NCBI GenBank assembly: GCA_022826515.1
Contig: JAJDUT010000004.1
Location: 1-45,687 of the forward strand
Length of the DNA: 45,687 nt
Direction of reading: 5' to 3'
Source: Candidatus Latescibacterota bacterium
GTDB taxonomy: Bacteria; Latescibacterota; UBA2968; UBA8231
The position numbers and the translations under genes are program-made. A model generated the notes under the pieces. The model saw nothing but the letters and a program-made list of their open reading frames with translations. It was not told the DNA's origin and did not search any database. Below, one piece after another: positions 41,301 through 45,687 of this stretch. The number at the start of each line of letters is the position of its first letter. Position 1 is the stretch's first letter.

Positions 41301-41443
41301 CGCAGCAGTTTAGGTGGGACGGAAAGGACGAGGCCGGGCAGGTGGTGCCGCCGGGGTTGTACTTGTGTCAGATTACAGTGGAGGCGGATGCAGCAGGGGT
41401 CGGAGGGACGACCCGCACCCACCTCATTGCCTTGGTCTATTAA
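38387..41443 (+). CDS. Large secreted discoidin/FlgD-Ig protein with 'YF' repeat insertions
   Basis: The protein has 1018 residues. A signal peptide (MKSHFVVQILVGLALSWALA) is followed by a discoidin-like region (about 120-290; 'AANILDGDPTTFWEPD', 'WWIEVDLGRVVPVERLKLQF'). Later comes a second such region ('NTLLAFDGDAGTGFSHQI', 'LTIDMGGIVRLAQTRLV'). The C-terminus is a FlgD/CHU_C-type Ig domain (about 911-1018; 'IAPNPFTPNGDGINETAEI', 'VHLYTLAGQRVREL', 'VVPPGLYLCQITVEAD'). A short motif of the type YxALxxxxxGxxxYF recurs near 284, 313, 775 and 801. It is the larger paralogue of 3872-5953. A surface or matrix-binding role is likely. Its TAA stop is also the first bases of the MITE-like element. 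Confidence 0.75.
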   Translation: MKSHFVVQILVGLALSWALAEAQSGYRIAGDEVVVERASHWQQWSIPTHLARIHEDGSVRAHSLRTVFNVLDDPGFKRPVVISKPDPRIGTIDSTMQFDVFGEPIRNTLNELVFDYWVRPGISRVGSNPRLAANILDGDPTTFWEPDPRDPIEQWWIEVDLGRVVPVERLKLQFVDESLGDPFLRFIMLLSDRQSALLHEPNSRIGFQLFIPQDAPNTTQREYIFESEHNSPELPPATGVVSDKKLVESLHRSPEWTGRKIETIRIVITDTRGGRAKQIDQEAWEALPEAERGDIVYFARDVAGREEPVEEATYQALEEQRQGRRDYYRRELPRLAEVEAHGWGDNLGINLIENGGSYVLTTDGTNTLLAFDGDAGTGFSHQIRNPKNPTANVLTIDMGGIVRLAQTRLVGSSRGYIMRASTGERDAQGNLKWQRISPEERERNIFTGNFRDIADIQDPPVLTRFLDMVTIGHVPPGFRATGPGGTGHMNQFWSYQNELMLLAEGAPAEVVLESDLIELPGLVALGEVRWEADTPPATDVEIRTRTGDQLLQQIRYFDKTGNQKTADEYRTLAGFLKGPSDTTVVVGPGWSPWSQRYLQSGDLATSPGLRRFMQIQARLKSSGENAAALHRIAVAFHQPVAQHLRAEVWPTTAEAGKLDTFALYVQPNFLQQPANVRSPGFDQLLLHAEPSFDLKFVDAAMGTEAELLAGTPLQWDDELRVHAEGDSLWLEFPQTVQGAPDDVLTPVYYRSVLPGDEVPTGLDRNLLTFTSHSLLPDAERGAVRYFQRLADGSLAEVDAATYEALSADEQGPVRYFRKVVGLGDQVPFDAAGDSLDERSYGRLGSQRGWIVGRGRLLRVRFAGRVYLQGTRMQVAVRQSQPATPWQVADGGDATALSPSKNLSIGARGAQATIDDIAIAPNPFTPNGDGINETAEIGFSLFRVQAARPLTVHLYTLAGQRVRELAGLATGGPQQFRWDGKDEAGQVVPPGLYLCQITVEADAAGVGGTTRTHLIALVY

Positions 41444-41580
41444 CTGACGTTACGCAGCGTCTTCAGTACCCGCCACCGACCTTGCCCTCGCCGAGGGCGG
41501 GACGCCCTCTATCCCGGATGGGACTAGGCCAGCAGCCAACCACCGGCTACTGATACAAGCCTAGTGCATAACATCAGTTA
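41441..41580. mobile_element. 140-bp MITE-like element with Rpn-unit-type ends
   Basis: Left end TAACTGACGTTACGCA (41441-41456) and right end TGCATAACATCAGTTA (41565-41580) are inverted repeats matching at 14 of 16 positions. The left end is identical over 17 bp (through 41457) to the left end of the Rpn unit at 31875-31891. No gene fits inside. The stop codon of the upstream gene is the first triplet of the element. A target duplication is not clear here. Confidence 0.7.
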
Positions 41581-41606
41581 GGATTTTTTGCTAAAGGGGT
41601 TACTTT

Positions 41607-41660
41607 ATGAATCCAATCAGCGTGTTCAATCCGTTCCCAAACCAACAGAGTACAAAATGA
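41607..41660 (+). other. 17-codon leader ORF coupled to the repeat-protein gene
   Basis: AAAGGGG at 41593-41599 is a good ribosome site for ATG 41607. The frame encodes MNPISVFNPFPNQQSTK and stops at TGA overlapping ATG 41657 (ATGA). The main gene lacks its own obvious Shine-Dalgarno sequence, so it may rely on coupling to this leader. Confidence 0.5.
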
Positions 41661-44600
41661 TGCAGCATGTCCTTCGTAGGGTCGGCGTTTTCTTTTTTCT
41701 AGGCTTTTTTGCTTTTCCGGTGCATTCGCAGGAACCGCCTGACCCGCCGGGGAGCTTGTCGGCGACGCCGGGCGATGGGCAGGTGACCCTTGATTGGACT
41801 ATCCCCAACGACAATGGCTCGCCGATCACCCACTACGAGTATCGCCAGCGAGTCGATGAGGACGACGCTTCTTGGAATCCTGACTGGACGACGATAACAG
41901 ACAGTGATGCCCAGACGACGAGTTACACCATCGCTGGGCTGACCAACGGCACGACCTACCGATTTCGGGTGCGGGCGGTCAACGAGGCGGGAGCCAGTCA
42001 GCCCGCCCGTACTAAGGCGACGCCGGCGACGACGCCCGACCCGCCGGGGAGCTTGTCGGCGACACCGGGCGATGGGCAGGTGACCCTTGATTGGACTATC
42101 CCCAACGACAACGGCTCGCCGATCACTCACTATGAGTATCGGCAGCGAGTCGATGAGGATGACGCCTCTTGGAATCCCGACTGGACGACGATACCAAGCA
42201 GTGATGCCGAGACGACGAGCTACACCATTGCCGGGCTAACCAACGACACGACCTACCGATTTCGGGTACGGGCGGTCAACGCGGTGGGCGCCAGCGGGAC
42301 CGCCCGTACCAAGGCCACGCCGGTGTCGCCGAATCGTCCGCCGACAGTGGACGGCCCCCGCACGGTGACGGTAGAAGAAAACAGTACGGATGCCGTCGGC
42401 ACCTACACCGCGACCGACCCCGATGGCGACTCGTTGACGTGGTTGCTGACGGGTACCGATGCCAGCGCCTTTGAGTTGCGAGAGACCGGCACGGGTCGCT
42501 CCCTCTACTTCCAGCAGGCTCCCGACTTTGAGACGCAGCCGACCTACATGGTGGAAGTGGTCGTCACAGATGACGAAGCGTTGTCGGCGACCATGCCGGT
42601 TTCCGTTACGGTGTCCAATGTCGATGAGCCGGGCACGGTGGCACTCTCAACGACGCAGCCTCGGGTGGGCGAGCCGATCACGGCTACGCTTGCAGACCCT
42701 GATGGCGGCGTGGCGAATGTTGGGTGGACTTGGTCGTCGGGATCCGGCACCTCGGCAGGGCTTTCTTCGACGTTGAATATCACGCTCGCGATGGTTGGGA
42801 CCCGGCTGCAGGCGATGGCCACCTATGACGACGGGCAGGGTACCGGCAAATCGGCGCAGTCGGCGCAGACGGAGGCGGTCATCGGCCCGCCCGACCCGCC
42901 GGGGAGCCTGTCGGCGACGCCGGGCGATGGGCAGGTGACGCTCGGTTGGACTATCCCCAACGACAATGGCTCGCCGATCACCCACTACGAGTATCGGCAG
43001 CGAGTCGATGAAGACGACGCTTCTTGGAATCCCGACTGGACGACGATACCAAGCAGTGATGCCCAGACGACGAGCTACACCATCGGTGGGCTGACCAACG
43101 GCACGACCTACCGATTTCGGGTACGGGCGGTCAACGCAGCGGGAGAAGGCGAGGCTGCCCGTACCAAGGCGACGCCGGTGTCGCCCAATCGTCCGCCGAC
43201 GTTGGACGGTCCGCGCGCGGTGACAGTAGAAGAAAACAGTACGGATGCCGTCGGCACCTACACCGCGACCGATCCTGATGGCGACTCGCTGACATGGTCG
43301 CTGACCGGCACCGATGCCAGCGCCTTCCAACTACAAGAGGTTGGCACGAGTCAATCCCTCTACTTCCAACAGGCTCCTGACTTTGAGACGCAGCCGACCT
43401 ACGCGGTGGAAGTGGTCGTCACAGACGACGGCTTGTTGTCGGCGACCGTGCCGGTATCGGTAACGGTATCCAATGTCGATGAGCCGGGCACGATAGCACT
43501 GTCTTCAACGCAGCCTCGGATGGGCGAGCCGATCACGGCTACCCTTGCAGACCCTGATGGCAGTGTGACGAATGTTGGGTGGACTTGGTCGTCGGGGTCG
43601 GGCACCTCGGAAGGGCTTTCTTCGACGTTGACGCCGACGCTCGCTATGGTCGGGACTCGGCTGCAGGCGACCGCCACCTATGACGATGGGCAGGGCACGG
43701 GCAAATCGGCTCAGTCGGCTCAGACGGAGGCGGTCATCGGCTCGCCCGACTCGCCGGAGAGCCTGTCGGCGACACCAGGTGATGAGCAGGTAACGCTCGG
43801 TTGGAGTGCCGCCAACGACAACGGTTCGCCGATTACGCACTATGCGTATCGGCAGAGTGCCGACGGCGGCACCACATGGGACCCGGACTGGACGACGATA
43901 CCAAGCAGTGATGCCGAGACGACAAGTTTCACCATAGAGGATTTAACCAACGGCACGGAATACACATTTGAAGTTCGCGCCGTCAACGCGGTAGGAGAAG
44001 GTCAGGCCGCCCGTACCAAGGCGACGCCGGTGTCGCCCAATCGTCCGCCGACGCTGGATGGTCCGCGTGCGGTGACAGTAAAAGAAAACAGTACGGATGC
44101 CGTCGGCACCTATACCGCTACGGACCCTGATGGCGACTCACTGACGTGGTCGCTGACCGGCACCGACGCCCGTGCTTTCCGATTGGACGATACGGGCACG
44201 AGCCGATCCCTCTACTTCCAGCAGGCTCCCGACTTTGAGACGCAGCCGACCTACGCGATGGAAGTGGTCGTCACAGACGACGGCTTGTTGTCGGCGACCG
44301 TGCCGGTTTCCGTTACCGTATCCAATGTCGATGAGCCGGGCACGGTGGTGCTCTCTACGACGCAGCCAACGGTGGGCAAGCCGCTCACGGCCACGCTGGC
44401 AGACCCTGATGGCGGCGTGACGAATGTTCGGTGGCGTTGGTCGTCGGGGTCGGGCACCTCGGCGGGGCTTGCTTCGACGTTGAATATCACACCCGCGCTG
44501 CTCGGGACCCGGCTCCAGGCGACGGCCACCTATGACGACGGGCACGGTGTCGGCCAATCGGCTCAGTCGGTTCAGACCGAGGCGGTCATCGACCGGCCGG

Positions 44601-45687
44601 CCGCGCCGGAGGACATAGCGGCGGCGCCGGACGATGAGCAGGTGCTGGTCGCTTGGACGGTCCCCCGCGACCACGGCGCACCGATTACCCACTATGAATA
44701 TCGCCTCAGCGACGACGGGGGCACCACGTGGGACCCGGACTGGACGACGCTCCCCAACAGTGATGCCGAGACGGTCCGCTTCACCCGAACCGGGCTGACC
44801 AACGGCATCGAATACACGTTTGAGGTGCGCGCCGTCAACGCGGCGGGCCCGGGGCGGGCCGTCCGCACCAAGGCGACGCCCGAACGGCCCAATCGTCCGC
44901 CGGTGCTGGAGGGGCCCCGTGCGGGGACGGTCAAAGAAAACAGCGCCGAGGCCGTCGGCCCCTACACCGCCAGCGACCCCGAGGAGGACGCCCTACGGTG
45001 GTTGCTGAGGGGTACCGATGCCCGCGCCTTCCGATTGGACGGTACGGGCCCGAACCGATCGCTCCACTTCCAGCAGCCCCCCGACTTTGAGACGCAGCCG
45101 ACCTACACGGTGGACGTGGTCGTCTCGGACGGCTCGTTGTCGGCGACCGTGCCGGTTTCCGTTACCGTATCCAATGTCGATGAGCCGGGCACGGTGGTGC
45201 TCTCTACGACGCAGCCTCGGGTGGGCAAGCCGCTCACGGCGACGCTTGAAGACCCGGATGGCCGCCTGGCGAATGTTGGGTGGACTTGGCGGTCGGATTC
45301 GGGTGCCTCGGAAGGGCAGACTTCGACGGTGACGCCGACGCCCGCGATGGTTGGGACTCGGCTGCAAGCGACGGCCACCTATGACGACGGCCACGGTACC
45401 GACAAATCGGCGCAGTCGGCTCAGACCGAGCCGGTCATCGGCCCGCCCGCCTCGCCGGGCAGCTTGGCGGCCACACCGGGTGATGCGCAGGTGCTGCTCG
45501 GTTGGACTCCTCCCGCCGACCACGGCGCGTCGATTACGCACTATGCATATCGCCTCAGCGACGACGGGGGCACCACGTGGGACCCGGACTGGACGACGAT
45601 CCCAAGCAGTGATGCCGAGACAACAAGCTACACCCTATCCGGGCTAACTAACGGCACCGAATACACCTTTGCCGTCCGCGCCGTCAA
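41657..45687 (+). CDS. Giant secreted FN3/cadherin/Ig tandem-repeat protein (3' end beyond window)
   Basis: The frame is open from ATG 41657 to the window edge (over 1340 codons). A signal peptide (MMQHVLRRVGVFFFLGFFAF, then PVHSQ) precedes one FN3 domain (from 41738) and then composite units. Each unit joins an FN3 domain ('PPGSLSATPGDGQVTLDW'), a cadherin-like domain ('VTVEENSTDAVGTYTATDPD', 'APDFETQPTYMVEVVVTDD') and an Ig-like domain ('GEPITATLADPDGGVANVGW', 'LQAMATYDDGQGTGKSAQ'). Units start at 42035, 42890, 43745 and 44597, and a fifth opens at 45446. The high DNA similarity between units indicates recent tandem amplification. The protein is probably a long adhesin or surface filament; calcium may rigidify the cadherin modules. 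No sorting signal is visible because the end is missing. Confidence 0.9.
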   Translation, partial: MMQHVLRRVGVFFFLGFFAFPVHSQEPPDPPGSLSATPGDGQVTLDWTIPNDNGSPITHYEYRQRVDEDDASWNPDWTTITDSDAQTTSYTIAGLTNGTTYRFRVRAVNEAGASQPARTKATPATTPDPPGSLSATPGDGQVTLDWTIPNDNGSPITHYEYRQRVDEDDASWNPDWTTIPSSDAETTSYTIAGLTNDTTYRFRVRAVNAVGASGTARTKATPVSPNRPPTVDGPRTVTVEENSTDAVGTYTATDPDGDSLTWLLTGTDASAFELRETGTGRSLYFQQAPDFETQPTYMVEVVVTDDEALSATMPVSVTVSNVDEPGTVALSTTQPRVGEPITATLADPDGGVANVGWTWSSGSGTSAGLSSTLNITLAMVGTRLQAMATYDDGQGTGKSAQSAQTEAVIGPPDPPGSLSATPGDGQVTLGWTIPNDNGSPITHYEYRQRVDEDDASWNPDWTTIPSSDAQTTSYTIGGLTNGTTYRFRVRAVNAAGEGEAARTKATPVSPNRPPTLDGPRAVTVEENSTDAVGTYTATDPDGDSLTWSLTGTDASAFQLQEVGTSQSLYFQQAPDFETQPTYAVEVVVTDDGLLSATVPVSVTVSNVDEPGTIALSSTQPRMGEPITATLADPDGSVTNVGWTWSSGSGTSEGLSSTLTPTLAMVGTRLQATATYDDGQGTGKSAQSAQTEAVIGSPDSPESLSATPGDEQVTLGWSAANDNGSPITHYAYRQSADGGTTWDPDWTTIPSSDAETTSFTIEDLTNGTEYTFEVRAVNAVGEGQAARTKATPVSPNRPPTLDGPRAVTVKENSTDAVGTYTATDPDGDSLTWSLTGTDARAFRLDDTGTSRSLYFQQAPDFETQPTYAMEVVVTDDGLLSATVPVSVTVSNVDEPGTVVLSTTQPTVGKPLTATLADPDGGVTNVRWRWSSGSGTSAGLASTLNITPALLGTRLQATATYDDGHGVGQSAQSVQTEAVIDRPAAPEDIAAAPDDEQVLVAWTVPRDHGAPITHYEYRLSDDGGTTWDPDWTTLPNSDAETVRFTRTGLTNGIEYTFEVRAVNAAGPGRAVRTKATPERPNRPPVLEGPRAGTVKENSAEAVGPYTASDPEEDALRWLLRGTDARAFRLDGTGPNRSLHFQQPPDFETQPTYTVDVVVSDGSLSATVPVSVTVSNVDEPGTVVLSTTQPRVGKPLTATLEDPDGRLANVGWTWRSDSGASEGQTSTVTPTPAMVGTRLQATATYDDGHGTDKSAQSAQTEPVIGPPASPGSLAATPGDAQVLLGWTPPADHGASITHYAYRLSDDGGTTWDPDWTTIPSSDAETTSYTLSGLTNGTEYTFAVRAV
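42035..45445 (+). repeat. Four tandem ~850-bp FN3-cadherin-Ig units
   Basis: Units begin at 42035, 42890, 43745 and 44597, with lengths of 855, 855, 852 and 849 bp. All lengths are multiples of three, so gain or loss of a unit keeps the frame. Units 1 and 2 are closest to each other; unit 4 is the most diverged and the richest in G/C. Confidence 0.9.

Noticed and set aside
41699..45541. Series of minus-strand frames with recurring Arg-rich peptides, and short plus-strand frames, over the FN3 array
   Set aside because: They repeat with the 850-bp unit because the DNA repeats. The single plus-strand frame running to the window edge, with a signal peptide, explains all of it.
42035..45687. Long-period repeats considered as a CRISPR-like or satellite array
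   Set aside because: Units are about 850 bp, contiguous and protein-coding, without short repeat/spacer structure.
1..45687. tRNA, rRNA, riboswitch or prophage structural genes
   Set aside because: I looked for cloverleaf-like blocks, conserved rRNA segments and phage morphogenesis proteins by eye and saw none. A covariance-model scan would be needed to exclude small RNAs.

Overview
The window reads as a high-GC chromosome segment from an uncultured Gram-negative bacterium. Many lipoprotein and Sec signal peptides, periplasmic TPR proteins, secreted proteins ending in FlgD/CHU_C-type Ig or PNPFN-type sorting-like domains, and SUMF1-type lipoproteins suggest the FCB/Latescibacterota/Poribacteria part of the tree. 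That placement is inference; no rRNA or marker gene is present.

Layout. (1) 39-11684, plus strand: a tightly packed envelope operon: SUMF1-like lipoprotein, SGNH-hydrolase/TPR protein, second SUMF1-like lipoprotein, discoidin/FlgD-type secreted protein, 1084-aa TPR protein, a TonB-like SxxxH anchor fused to DUF4159, and a lipoprotein with an AgmX/TonB-C-like domain. The last three look like parts of an energised envelope machine. (2) 11687-13192, minus: a secreted glycosidase-like protein converging on the operon with a 2-bp gap. (3) 13291-18499, plus: two tandem alkaline-phosphatase-superfamily enzymes, a small RHH-like protein and a membrane protein. (4) 18496-19182: a Phd/PIN toxin-antitoxin pair with a palindromic operator. 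(5) 19241-21205: an FG-GAP beta-propeller. (6) 21264-31573: a mosaic type I restriction-modification island: half-size HsdS, HsdM, Fic, a truncated DUF2806 gene, a scrap of a second hsdM, full HsdS, HEPN protein, DUF433, a truncated DUF2442 gene, HsdR and a YgjP-type metallopeptidase. (7) 31584-33021: a scrapyard with a broken small gene and a 1.09-kb mobile unit carrying only an Rpn-family nuclease gene, bounded by 15-bp terminal inverted repeats and 5-bp target duplications. (8) 32981-41443: a family-5 solute-binding lipoprotein (minus), a small exported protein, a parvulin lipoprotein, an AAA ATPase fused to a nuclease-like domain, and a second discoidin/FlgD protein. (9) 41441-41580: a MITE-like 140-bp element whose ends match the Rpn unit. 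(10) 41657-end: a giant secreted FN3/cadherin/Ig repeat protein that runs off the window.

The most notable signals are the Rpn nuclease packaged as a transposon-like unit with a matching small derivative about 9 kb away; the TonB-helix/DUF4159 plus AgmX-domain pairing; a small ATCTGCG-repeat insert found at three gene starts, each time leaving a 'ghost' start codon overlapping the previous stop; and the hybrid type I RM island, in which one system appears to have lost its own hsdM. No tRNA, rRNA or CRISPR array was seen. The longest stretch without a called gene is about 210 bp.
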